Positions 24,101 through 30,433 of a DNA stretch of 30,433 nucleotides are shown piece by piece. Position numbers and translations under genes: made by a program. The DNA is from Prevotella sp. UBA746 (GTDB lineage Bacteria; Bacteroidota; Bacteroidia; Bacteroidales; Bacteroidaceae): the NCBI GenBank assembly GCA_002298545.1, contig DBKQ01000079.1:1-30433 (forward strand), in the 5' to 3' direction. Numbering within the stretch: position 1 is the first letter of the stretch; every line of letters starts with the position of its first letter. The notes beneath the pieces are model-generated. The model did no database searches. It had not been told where the DNA came from and was given only the letters and a program-made list of their open reading frames with translations.

Positions 24101-24445
24101 GCATATGCAGAAAAGGTTATGCCGGAATATAACGTTCCTGTGAACTTCATGAGCGGCGGTCTTGACTATGCCGAGGCATATTACCTCGTTGGCAACAAGA
24201 AGAAGTCATCACAGATGTTTAATACCGTTGTAAAGAACTGCAAGCAGTATGCCGAATGGTATCTTTCGCTCAGCAGCGACCGTTTGATGATGTCGCAGCA
24301 AGACTTCATGTTGCAGCTTTATATCTTGAACAAGGCTGCCGAGTCTGCAACCGTGATGGATCCTGCATTGGCAAACAAGATTGTTGCAAGTCTTAACTCA
24401 TACGCAAACATGTATAAGGCTAAGACAGGACAGTCAATTCAATAA
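21128..24445 (+). CDS. DUF2723 family multi-pass membrane protein (PMT-like glycosyltransferase)
   Basis: The product is 1105 residues. The N-terminal part has the DUF2723 signature 'TIEPTASFWDCPEFITTGYKLEVGHPPGAPFF' (about 27-60), whose acidic residues correspond to the catalytic loop of PMT-type (GT-C) transferases. Roughly 12 membrane helices follow up to about residue 690, including 'NQTPMQPRERDYAYAGSFYAFAIW'. A long soluble C-terminal domain (about 690-1105) contains 'IIFTNGDNDTFPLWYDQE' and ends in TPR-like helices ('YAEAYYLVGNKKKSSQMF'). DUF2723 is related to human TMEM260, an O-mannosyltransferase, so protein O-glycosylation in the envelope is plausible. A TAATTTTG box at 21066-21073 precedes it without a clear -33 box. 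It is full length. Confidence 0.88.
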   Translation: MKQFRLVDNILGWLAFLIAAFVYCSTIEPTASFWDCPEFITTGYKLEVGHPPGAPFFMLTANLFSHFASDPSQVARMVNTMSALLSATCIMFLFWTITHLTRKLLLKDWSELTMSKTIAIEASGMVGALIYTFSDTFWFSAVEGEVYAYSSAFTAIVFWLILKWEDHADEPHSDRWLVLITYMTGLSIGVHLLNLLCVPAIVLVFYYKKFPNANLKGSLIALCVSFALVAAILYGVVPGIIKVGGWFELFFVNALGFHFNTGVIIYIILLIATVIWAIYESYTDKNPLRGNLSFVLSVGMLGIPFYGFGWSAFIIGIVVLAALFYLLKLKKNGKAIVTARIKNTMLLSMLMLMIGYSTYAVIVIRSTANPPMDQNSPEDIFTLGSYLSRDQYGDRPLFYGQAYTSQVAFDRDGDYCIPSKTTGAPVYQRKEKASKDEKDSYFIVSTKDKYKYAQNMLFPRMYDSSHADAYESWMGGVDGYNVDYDRCGEPVQVKMPTQLENIRFFLSYQCNFMYWRYFMWNFAGRQNDLQGNGELEHGNWITGIPFIDNWRLGDQSKLPDDLKANKGHNVFYCLPLLLGLIGLFWQALGRGEKGIRQFWVVFFLFFMTGLAIVIYLNQTPMQPRERDYAYAGSFYAFAIWCGMGVAAIIELLKEKLKIENTAVTALVSVACLLVPIQMASQTWDDHDRSGRYTCRDFGQNYLMSLQDKGNPIIFTNGDNDTFPLWYDQETEGIRTDARVCNLSYLQTDWYIDQMIRPAYNSPSLPITWPRLDYCSGTNEYVEVHPEYKEEIQKLYAEHPEQAKAQWGDNPFELKNVLKYWVRSRDNDTHLIPTDTLYVTIDKNAVKKSGMMMASDTIPDRMVISLKGKNALYKSDLMMLELIAQSNWTRPIYVATTVGQENYMNLGDNFIQEGLANRITPFTTNKPGAKNFDTEKVYNNVMNRFKFGGLDKPGLYLDETVMKMCYTHRKLMATLALHLIGEGKFAKAKKVLAYAEKVMPEYNVPVNFMSGGLDYAEAYYLVGNKKKSSQMFNTVVKNCKQYAEWYLSLSSDRLMMSQQDFMLQLYILNKAAESATVMDPALANKIVASLNSYANMYKAKTGQSIQ

Positions 24446-24458
24446 CAAATAATTACTC

Positions 24459-24509
24459 AGATGAAGTCTGATGTTTGAGCTATGTTGGCTTTAGCATCAG
24501 ACTTCATCT
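24459..24509 (+). terminator. long hairpin after the DUF2723 gene
   Basis: A perfect 15-bp stem (24459-24473 with 24495-24509) encloses a 21-base loop and begins 14 bases after the stop. Only a short T-poor tail (taatattc) follows, so termination may be partial and the next gene may be read through. The last arm ends 31 bases before the deacetylase start. Confidence 0.65.
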
Positions 24510-24540
24510 TAATATTCACCCAACAACACTTCAAAAGTCT

Positions 24541-25152
24541 ATGATAATCGAGCAACCGGCAATGTGGCTGCGATGGCTTTATCCGCGTGCAACCTGGAGA
24601 ATGGACAAACATGAGAAAGCAGTATATCTCACTTTCGATGACGGTCCGATACCCGAGGCAACGCCATTCATTCTGAAGACACTTGCCGATTTTAATATCC
24701 GTGCCACATTCTTTATGGTTGGCGATAATGTGCGAAAGTATCCGGAACTGTACCGGCAGATAGTAGATGCCGGTCATCAAGTAGGAAACCATACTTTCAA
24801 TCATTGGGGAGGCTTTAAGCATACCACCCGGTCATATAGTGCGAATGTGCAGAAGGCAAATGATTTGATAAAGGCTCATCTCTTCCGTCCGCCCCACGGC
24901 TGGATGCGATGGGAGCAGTATTTCTGGATAGGACGGAAATACCGTATTGTGATGTGGGATTTGGTAACCCGCGACTACAGTAAGTGGATGACAGCAGATG
25001 ATGTGGTGAACAACGTGAAGCGCTATGCACGCAACGGGTCGATTATCACCTTCCACGACTCTCTGAAGAGCATCGACAAGTTGCATTATGCTTTGCCGGA
25101 AGCATTGAAGTGGCTGAAGGAACAAGGTTATGAATTCAAGACATTTGAATGA
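24541..25152 (+). CDS. polysaccharide deacetylase (NodB domain)
   Basis: The product is 203 residues from ATG 24541; a TTG-led extension from 24475 runs through the hairpin and is not credible. All NodB/CE4 motifs are present: 'TFDDGP' (Asp33, Asp34), 'HTFNH' (His84, His88), 'RPPHGW' (Arg116) and 'FHDS' (His172). These enzymes remove acetyl groups from GlcNAc-type polysaccharides with a divalent metal held by Asp and two His. There is no signal peptide, so the protein may act in the cytoplasm or be membrane-associated through its N-terminal 'MWLRWLYPRATW'. The substrate cannot be told. It follows the DUF2723 gene in the same direction. Confidence 0.88.
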   Translation: MIIEQPAMWLRWLYPRATWRMDKHEKAVYLTFDDGPIPEATPFILKTLADFNIRATFFMVGDNVRKYPELYRQIVDAGHQVGNHTFNHWGGFKHTTRSYSANVQKANDLIKAHLFRPPHGWMRWEQYFWIGRKYRIVMWDLVTRDYSKWMTADDVVNNVKRYARNGSIITFHDSLKSIDKLHYALPEALKWLKEQGYEFKTFE

Positions 25153-25194
25153 TAACGATATAGCTCAAAAACAATTTCTATTAGTGTTTATGAT

Positions 25195-25707
25195 ATGGAA
25201 AAGATAGAAAAAGACAAAGTACTCTCTGCCGTAGTGCGCACATTCTTCAAGTATTTCACCCTCGGCATCATCGAAGGCTCCGCAGAAGACGCCACGGATA
25301 TGAGCGTTTATGAGCCGAAGAGCGTAAAGCAGTTTGTCGTTAAGCATTTCGAGAAATACTCCGCCACTTTCAACGAAGAGGCGTTTTATGCCTTCTCCCG
25401 CATGAATTATCTTGAGGAAGAGGTGGAAGAAGAACTGCAAAGATTTGTATCAGTCAACGGATCTCCCTCGGCAATGGATCTGATGCGCTTTGCCTGCAGA
25501 ACCGACGAATTCTATTCCACCATGGTGAGCGAATACAAGCGCAACATGGAGCTACTGCTATGCGGCATCTTCTCTGCCACGCCCGAACTGGCTTCTCAGT
25601 ATATGCGCTGCAACTCCATCGGGGATATGCCGCAAGACAATGCTGAAGCCATCATAAACCGCATTGCCAACAAGGCATACGAGAAGGGAAAAGGCATAAA
25701 AGAATAA
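25195..25707 (+). CDS. unknown cytoplasmic protein
   Basis: The product is 170 residues, soluble and predicted mostly helical, with acidic middle section 'YLEEEVEEELQRF' and a 'MDLMRFACRTDEFYSTMVSEYKRNMELLLCGIF' helix pair. I recognise no family. It has a normal amino-acid composition and codon use like its neighbours, and lies 42 bases after the deacetylase and 42 before the AraC-type regulator, so the three may be cotranscribed. No signal peptide or membrane segment is seen. The frame is complete from ATG to stop. Confidence 0.7.
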   Translation: MEKIEKDKVLSAVVRTFFKYFTLGIIEGSAEDATDMSVYEPKSVKQFVVKHFEKYSATFNEEAFYAFSRMNYLEEEVEEELQRFVSVNGSPSAMDLMRFACRTDEFYSTMVSEYKRNMELLLCGIFSATPELASQYMRCNSIGDMPQDNAEAIINRIANKAYEKGKGIKE

Positions 25708-25749
25708 GAAAAACAAATACAAAAACTGAAGCTTTAAAAGAAAATTGCC

Positions 25750-26919
25750 ATGGATTCGTTGTTCCTACTTCAGTTCTCGAGTTTCATATTCATGCTCGTC
25801 AATGCCGCCTATATCGGATTGAGCAGTCTTCATGCGAGATGGAAAAACAAGCGCTACGAGCGTTCACGCTGGATGCTGTTCTTTGCCCTCATCGGTCTTG
25901 CCGTGCAGTATCTGCTGCAGATGCATTTGGGTCTGCGGGCATCGGGCGACGATACGGGAGCTGTGGTAAACATGCTTGTATATACCCCCTGTTTCATTCT
26001 GATATCCAAGGCTATCTATAATGTTGAGGCAACACACAACCGCCGTCGCGGCATAAATACTGTAAGCAGTCTGCTGTATGCAGCAATCCTTGTGGCGTTT
26101 GCCTTAGGATATTGGCGTGCCGGCAACTTGCACATCGGCATCTGGTTGTATGTCATGCTACTTTTCTATAGCATCAGCATGGTATACTTTGTCGTTACAA
26201 ACATCCGTGAGATGACGAAGCGCCGCAAGATGCTCGAAACGCTTACGGCATCCGATATGTTGCCCTATGTGCGCTATTCACACGCCAGTCTCTTTATCCT
26301 TTGTTCCACGGTGCTCTTCATGCCGGCAGCAATCCTCTCCACCACCTTATTATATATAATAGGTCCGGTAGTGCTCCTTGCCTTGTTGTTCTTCAACGTC
26401 ACGTTTATCTCGCTCGGCAGCAGTTATGTCCCGACAGAAGAACTCCTGGAAAATGATACAGAAAGCATGGCAGAAACATCTGAAATGGATTTTGCTAATA
26501 CATCCGAGAAACTGGCAGACTCAGAGCTGTCTTCTGCCAATCGTGACGTGTCAGCCTACAGACAGCCAACTTCCCTTTCTGCCGAACGCTGCGAAGAGAT
26601 AGGCAAGTTGCTCGACAAGTGGTGTAGCGAGCAAGGTTATAAAGACAGTGCCGTAAATATGCTCTCGCTTTCATACTCTCTGCATGTGTCGAAAAATGAA
26701 CTGACCCGCTATTTCGACCAGTGCTTAGGTTCCACCTTCCGTGTATGGCTCAGCGACATTCGTTTTAATGCCGCCAAGGAGATGATGAAGAAATTTCCTG
26801 ACTACAGCAATGATGTTATCTCTGCCGAGTGTGGCTTCTCTGCCCGCACGCAGCTTTACCGCATCTTCAAGACAAAGCTTGGTTGCACGCCTACTGCATG
26901 GCGTGAGGGACAGATGTAA
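25750..26919 (+). CDS. membrane-bound AraC-family transcriptional regulator
   Basis: The product is 389 residues. Residues 1-220 are hydrophobic with about seven membrane helices in place of the usual sugar-binding domain; an acidic linker follows (about 227-275, rich in Glu, Ser and Asp). Residues about 285-387 form the AraC double helix-turn-helix: 'SLSYSLHVSKNELTRYFDQCLGSTFRVWLSDIRFNAAKEMM', then 'DVISAECGFSARTQLYRIFKTKLGCTPTAWREG'. Such membrane-tethered AraC proteins are common in Bacteroidetes; they must either bind DNA from the membrane or be released by proteolysis. Its targets are unknown; the preceding deacetylase and unknown gene are candidates. A strong terminator follows at 26951. 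Confidence 0.88.
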   Translation: MDSLFLLQFSSFIFMLVNAAYIGLSSLHARWKNKRYERSRWMLFFALIGLAVQYLLQMHLGLRASGDDTGAVVNMLVYTPCFILISKAIYNVEATHNRRRGINTVSSLLYAAILVAFALGYWRAGNLHIGIWLYVMLLFYSISMVYFVVTNIREMTKRRKMLETLTASDMLPYVRYSHASLFILCSTVLFMPAAILSTTLLYIIGPVVLLALLFFNVTFISLGSSYVPTEELLENDTESMAETSEMDFANTSEKLADSELSSANRDVSAYRQPTSLSAERCEEIGKLLDKWCSEQGYKDSAVNMLSLSYSLHVSKNELTRYFDQCLGSTFRVWLSDIRFNAAKEMMKKFPDYSNDVISAECGFSARTQLYRIFKTKLGCTPTAWREGQM

Positions 26920-26950
26920 TTTTATTGTTTTAACTTTCCATTAAATAAAT

Positions 26951-26996
26951 TTGTTCAGTGTCGTTGAATATTTGTTCATCGACACTGAACAATTTT
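26951..26996 (+). terminator. rho-independent terminator after the AraC gene
   Basis: ttgttcagtgtcg (26951-26963) and cgacactgaacaa (26980-26992) form a perfect 13-bp stem, followed by tttt. It ends the transcription unit from the DUF2723 gene region. AAs in the mirror strand also allow function in reverse. Confidence 0.85.
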
Positions 26997-27017
26997 CTCT
27001 ACATATTGAAATAAGTT

Positions 27018-27097
27018 ATTTCAAACTTGGAAATATATATTTCTAACTTAGAAATCTTGATTTCAAACTTAGAAATGATGATTTCAAACTTAGAAAT
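27018..27097. repeat. array C: 21-bp repeats with ATTTC-n7-GAAAT
   Basis: Four units begin at 27018, 27039, 27060 and 27081, each exactly 21 bases apart. Each unit has ATTTC, a 7-base core (aaactta, one aaacttg, one taactta), GAAAT, then a variable 4-base interval (atat, cttg, gatg). Arms are complementary (ATTTC/GAAAT), repeating the layout of arrays A and B. Between this array and 27244 there is no gene. Confidence 0.85.
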
Positions 27098-27243
27098 ATC
27101 TTTCTTGCACTCTTTTTATTACTGTTTCTTGTAACTAACTGGGGTATCTTTTGTTTGTGATACAATAATTTCTTGTTTAGTTATAATGAAATAAGTCGTA
27201 TAGTTTGAAGTTGATTTGTTGGATTGCGAATAAAAAAATAGGG

Positions 27244-27331
27244 TGTAGCTTTCCCTCTTTACATGTAGCTTTCCCTACGAAAGCTACATGTAAACGAGAA
27301 GAAAGCTACACTTTTGCAGAGAAAAGCTACA
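27244..27331. repeat. array D: inverted TGTAGCTTT/AAAGCTACA repeats
   Basis: TGTAGCTTT occurs at 27244 and 27264, and its complement AAAGCTACA at 27280, 27302 and 27323, so the copies lie 20, 22 and 21 bases apart around a central axis. The middle forms a perfect 16-bp stem (27258-27273 with 27279-27294) over a 5-base loop. It sits immediately before the promoter of the next gene. Confidence 0.85.
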
Positions 27332-27352
27332 TCTTTTTTCTTGTAATGTTCA

Positions 27353-27360
27353 TAAATTTG
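27353..27360 (+). promoter_or_regulatory. -7 promoter box four bases before a start codon
   Basis: TAAATTTG ends at 27360 and the ATG is at 27365, so the transcript would start at or near the initiation codon, with no ribosome binding site. No good TTTG -33 box is seen at the usual distance; array D occupies that area. Confidence 0.45.
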
Positions 27361-27364
27361 CGGC

Positions 27365-27613
27365 ATGGAAAAGTTTATGTCAACATTCTCAAGTGATGAA
27401 CTTACGGCATTTTCCGTCATCCTGTTCATCATCATTGCCGCCGCCGTAACGGGGTACGTTATGACGCACGACTACTGTGCATATCTTGACGACCACACCG
27501 GGGAGCGTTTCTCCGTATATGACTTCGCCCGCAGGGAGCGGTTCTACATCTGGCTCTTCCTGGGCTTTGTCTTCGTGGTAGTAACAGGACTGGTGGTTTG
27601 CCTGTTGGCATAA
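27365..27613 (+). CDS. small two-helix membrane protein, unknown
   Basis: The product is 82 residues. Two hydrophobic helices (about 14-32 and 60-81) flank a polar loop 'HDYCAYLDDHTGERFSVYDFARRERF'. I recognise no family. The start at 27365 is supported by the -7 box directly before it; the upstream frame from 27205 is in another frame and crosses array D. It stands between the AraC terminator and the BspA-like gene, 117 bases before the latter, and may be transcribed with it. The loop would face one side with two acidic and several basic residues. Confidence 0.6.
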   Translation: MEKFMSTFSSDELTAFSVILFIIIAAAVTGYVMTHDYCAYLDDHTGERFSVYDFARRERFYIWLFLGFVFVVVTGLVVCLLA

Positions 27614-27730
27614 GCGTACGTGTCTGCTACACATAGAATCTGATTCTCAATAAGCTAAGAATATCTGAACCTAATAATCAAAGAATAACTGTAACATATA
27701 ATAATCATAAACAAAAACTGCAATATAATT

Positions 27731-30145
27731 ATGAAAATGATGAAAATTTTCCTAAACACAGCTCTTGGGTTTGCATGCAGACTCGTGATGCTAACGGTGC
27801 TCCTTCTTGTTGGGGGAGCAAGTGTATGCATGTATGCCGAGGTAAAACCATGGGCAAAGTATGCCGATGGCACGCTAACTTTCTACTACGGCGAGAAAAG
27901 CTCATTGGGCGCTGACGAGTATGAGCTAAATAGTGGCTATAATACTCCAGGATGGTATACTGACCATAAGACAGACATTACCAAGGTTGTGTTCAATGAG
28001 TCGTTCAAAGATGCTCGTCCCACGACATGCGCCAAGTGGTTCAATGATATGACTAACTTAAAAAAAATAGAGAATCTCAAGAATCTGAACACTTCTGAGG
28101 TGACTAATATGTTTTGTATGTTCTATAACTGTCCAAAAATACAGTCTCTCGATCTTTCTAACTTCAACACAGAGAACGTAACAGATATGGCGAAAATGTT
28201 CTTCTGGTGTAATAGTCTGCAGTCTCTCGACGTCTCAAACTTTAATACGAAGAACGTAACGACTATGTATAATATGTTCTACTATTGTAGGAATATACAG
28301 TCTCTCGATCTTTCTAACTTCAACACAGAGAACGTAACAGATATGGCGAAAATGTTCTACTTTTGTAGAAATATGCAGTCTCTCGACCTTTCTAACTTCA
28401 ACACTGCAAATGTGACAGATATGTCATCTATGTTCTATTATTGTACCGATTTAAAGGCAATCTATGCGAGCGGTAAGTTTACGACGAGCAATGTAACATC
28501 TTCTAGTGATATGTTCTATAACTGTACATCTCTCTCAGGCGACAAAGAGTTTGACCAGAATTATGTAGACAAGACCTATGCCAAGATTGATGGCGGATAC
28601 TTCCGTGACAAGGCATACGCAAACCGTCCGTGGGCGAAATATGCTGACGGCACACTGACTTTTCAGTATGGATACAAAAAAACTATTGACGGAAGCAACG
28701 GCGAGTATGAGCTTAATACTGGTGAAAAAGAGCCAGGGTGGTTTGGAAAGAATTCATCTATCACAAAGGTAGTGTTCGATGAGTCGTTCAAGAATGCAAG
28801 ACCTACGACAGGCTACAAGTGGTTCTGTGATTATTGGAAGCTGACAGAAATAGAAAATATTTCGTATCTGAATACTTCAGAGATGACAGATATGGGGTAT
28901 ATGTTTACTGGTTGTAGTAGTTTGCAGTCTCTCGACCTTTCAAACTTTAATACGGCAAAGGTGACAGATATGTACATGATGTTTTATGATTGTAGTAATT
29001 TGCAATCTCTCGACTTTTCGAGCTTTAATACGGCAAAGGTGACAGATATGAGAAAGATGTTTTACATGTGTACCCAGTTGCAATCTCTCGACCTTTCAAG
29101 CTTTAATACGGCAATGGTGAACTCTATGGCCTTTATGTTTTACACTTGTAGTAAGTTGCAATCTCTCGACCTTTCGAACTTTAATACGGCAAAGGTGACA
29201 GATATGGAATCTATGTTTAACTATTGTTATAGTTTGCAGTCTCTCGACCTTTCAAGCTTTAATACGGCAAATGTGGAATCTATGATAAATATGTTTTACA
29301 AATGTTCTAAGTTGCAGTCTCTCGACCTTTCAAACTTTAATACGGCAAAGGTGACAGATATGAGAAAGATGTTTTACACTTGTTCTAAGTTGCAGTCTAT
29401 CATAATAAGCAAAGACTTCACCACAAAATCGGTGAAGTATACAACAGCGATGTTTAGTGATTGTTATGCAAGACTATACACCACGGTGGCAGACTATATG
29501 GCTCGTTCCGACAACAAGACAATTGATGGAAAAGTCATCAATCCGTATTTCCCAATCAATGCAATGGCAGAATACGGCACGCTCTGCTCGCCTGTTGGCG
29601 GCACACTGGGCGAGGGCACATTCTATGGCTTCGACAAACTCTATGAAGTGGATGCCGACAAGACAGACGACACGAAGGTTGTGATGAAAGAAGTTACAGA
29701 GATAGAGGCTGGCAAGCCATACATCTACCGCCGCAACCTGACCGACAGCGATCCTGTTGCCAACGCTATAGTGTTCAACATCGATAAAAACCAAGCCTCT
29801 GCTCCACAGAACCTCGGTATGCTGAAAGGAACCTTCGAGAGTATGACAGCTCCCGGCGGCAGCTATATCCTGCAGACCGACGGTATGTTCCACCGCGTGA
29901 GCGACAGCAACGAGACGTTGAAGGTGGGAGCCTACCGCGCGTACCTCGACCTCGGCACTGCCGGCAATGAGGCAAGAACAATCAGCATGTCGTTCGACAA
30001 CTCCGAAACAACGGGAATACGAGAAGTAAATACCTCCGACAGCAGCAACGCGCCAATCTACGACCTCACCGGTCGCCGCATCAACACGCCGCAGCGCGGA
30101 CAGATATATATCCAGAACGGCAAGAAGCGTGTGGCTAACTTCTGA
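27731..30145 (+). CDS. BspA-like leucine-rich repeat surface protein (DUF285)
   Basis: The product is 804 residues. A hydrophobic N-terminus (about 14-35) fits a signal peptide. Two homologous domains follow: about 39-290 and 300-590, each opening with 'PWAKYADGTLTF.YGxK' and then 26-residue repeats of the form 'MFYNCxxLQSLDLSNFNTAxVTDM', about 5 in the first and 7 in the second. This DUF285/BspA repeat is typical of surface adhesins. A C-terminal domain (about 590-760) precedes a tail, 'GIREVNTSDSSNAPIYDLTGRRINTPQRGQIYIQNGKKRVANF', resembling the 'YDLxGRxV...GxYIxNGKKV' tail common on Prevotella exported proteins, possibly a type IX-like sorting signal. The duplication probably arose by recombination between repeats, some of which are still identical in DNA. 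Confidence 0.88.
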   Translation: MKMMKIFLNTALGFACRLVMLTVLLLVGGASVCMYAEVKPWAKYADGTLTFYYGEKSSLGADEYELNSGYNTPGWYTDHKTDITKVVFNESFKDARPTTCAKWFNDMTNLKKIENLKNLNTSEVTNMFCMFYNCPKIQSLDLSNFNTENVTDMAKMFFWCNSLQSLDVSNFNTKNVTTMYNMFYYCRNIQSLDLSNFNTENVTDMAKMFYFCRNMQSLDLSNFNTANVTDMSSMFYYCTDLKAIYASGKFTTSNVTSSSDMFYNCTSLSGDKEFDQNYVDKTYAKIDGGYFRDKAYANRPWAKYADGTLTFQYGYKKTIDGSNGEYELNTGEKEPGWFGKNSSITKVVFDESFKNARPTTGYKWFCDYWKLTEIENISYLNTSEMTDMGYMFTGCSSLQSLDLSNFNTAKVTDMYMMFYDCSNLQSLDFSSFNTAKVTDMRKMFYMCTQLQSLDLSSFNTAMVNSMAFMFYTCSKLQSLDLSNFNTAKVTDMESMFNYCYSLQSLDLSSFNTANVESMINMFYKCSKLQSLDLSNFNTAKVTDMRKMFYTCSKLQSIIISKDFTTKSVKYTTAMFSDCYARLYTTVADYMARSDNKTIDGKVINPYFPINAMAEYGTLCSPVGGTLGEGTFYGFDKLYEVDADKTDDTKVVMKEVTEIEAGKPYIYRRNLTDSDPVANAIVFNIDKNQASAPQNLGMLKGTFESMTAPGGSYILQTDGMFHRVSDSNETLKVGAYRAYLDLGTAGNEARTISMSFDNSETTGIREVNTSDSSNAPIYDLTGRRINTPQRGQIYIQNGKKRVANF

Positions 30146-30167
30146 TAAAATTCACCATCATATACTT

Positions 30168-30200
30168 CCCCTCCCCCGCCTCCCCCTCCGGGGGCGGAGC
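30168..30200. repeat. GC-rich hairpin, left border of the 50-bp array
   Basis: Just after the BspA-like stop lies ccgcctccccctccgggggcgg, a strong hairpin with five G-C pairs over a 3-base loop and further pairs outside. Its right part ggggcggagc (30191-30200) is repeated in inverse as gctccgcccc at 30413-30422. It may also serve as the gene's terminator hairpin, though no T-run follows. Confidence 0.6.
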
Positions 30201-30206
30201 AGTTTC

Positions 30207-30411
30207 CTTCTTTAACCAAAAAGGTAGCTGACAACTGGTTCAAGAGGAAAGGTAATCTTCTTTACCCCAAAAGGTAGCTGGCAACTGGTTCAAGAGGAAA
30301 GGTAATCTTCTTTACCCCAAAAGGTAGCTGACAACTTGTTGTTCATAGACAAGGTAATCTTCTTTAACCCAAAAGGTAGCTGGCAACTTGTTGTTCATTA
30401 GACAAGGTAAT
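30207..30411. repeat. tandem array of four about 50-bp units
   Basis: Units start at 30207, 30257, 30307 and 30359 (50, 50, 52 and 53 bases). All share cttcttta-ccc-aaaaggtagctg and end in aaggtaat; the middle is caactggttcaagaggaaa in units 1-2 and caacttgttgttcat..agac in units 3-4, so the array expanded by duplication of two types. A 50-base period rules out a continuous reading frame. It lies between 10-bp GC-rich inverted repeats. Confidence 0.9.
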
Positions 30412-30433
30412 CGCTCCGCCCCTGAAAGGGGAG
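30412..30433. repeat. GC-rich hairpin, right border, cut by the window end
   Basis: cgctccgcccct-gaa-aggggag forms a 5-bp stem with a 3-base loop (30419-30423 with 30427-30431). It mirrors the left border at 30191-30200. The element continues beyond the window. Confidence 0.55.

Overview
The window looks like chromosomal DNA of a Prevotella-type member of the Bacteroidota. Three things point there. Many genes are preceded by the Bacteroidetes promoter pair (-33 TTTG about 19 bases before -7 TAnnTTTG), usually without a Shine-Dalgarno sequence. The lipoproteins carry Bacteroidetes-style signals. The gene content includes a B12 locus with a BtuG-type propeller lipoprotein, a DUF2723 membrane protein, a membrane-anchored AraC regulator and a BspA-like repeat surface protein. 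No sequence search was possible; family names come from motifs and remembered family features.

Bases 1-8012 are an AT-rich accessory region. It holds two putative exported proteins, one a lipoprotein, and a minus-strand trio of small genes (DUF3791, DUF3990, a small 'TGLY' protein) that looks like a toxin-antitoxin-type locus. Its DUF3990 gene is cut by an in-frame TAA. A DUF6804 membrane protein follows, then three plus-strand genes: a von Willebrand A protein fused to a phage-NSP-like domain, a membrane/TPR-like protein, and a membrane protein with a YbjN-like domain.

Bases 8041-10278 (minus strand) carry tetR, fabG and an rluA-type pseudouridine synthase, with GC-rich hairpin repeats on both sides of fabG. 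Adenine deaminase (ade, plus strand) follows. Bases 12499-18217 (minus strand) are a vitamin B12 uptake operon: promoter, cobalamin riboswitch, btuB (TonB-dependent receptor), btuG (surface B12-binding propeller), a btuF-like lipoprotein and the permease btuC. The ATPase gene btuD is not in the window.

Bases 18244-20900 hold a GH73-type glucosaminidase, an unknown gene with a probable N-terminal frameshift, a decayed IS1380-like transposase start, a small coiled-coil membrane protein and an initiator tRNA-Met. Bases 21128-26919 (plus strand) hold the DUF2723 protein, a polysaccharide deacetylase, an unknown gene and the membrane AraC regulator. The end holds a small membrane protein with a nearly leaderless promoter, an 804-residue BspA-like protein with two duplicated repeat domains, and a 50-bp tandem array framed by GC-rich inverted repeats.

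The least explained feature is a set of four intergenic arrays (10486-10573, 18822-18878, 27018-27097, 27244-27331). Their sequences differ, but each has short complementary arms recurring about every 21-22 bp, roughly two helical turns. They behave like one architecture built from different sequences.
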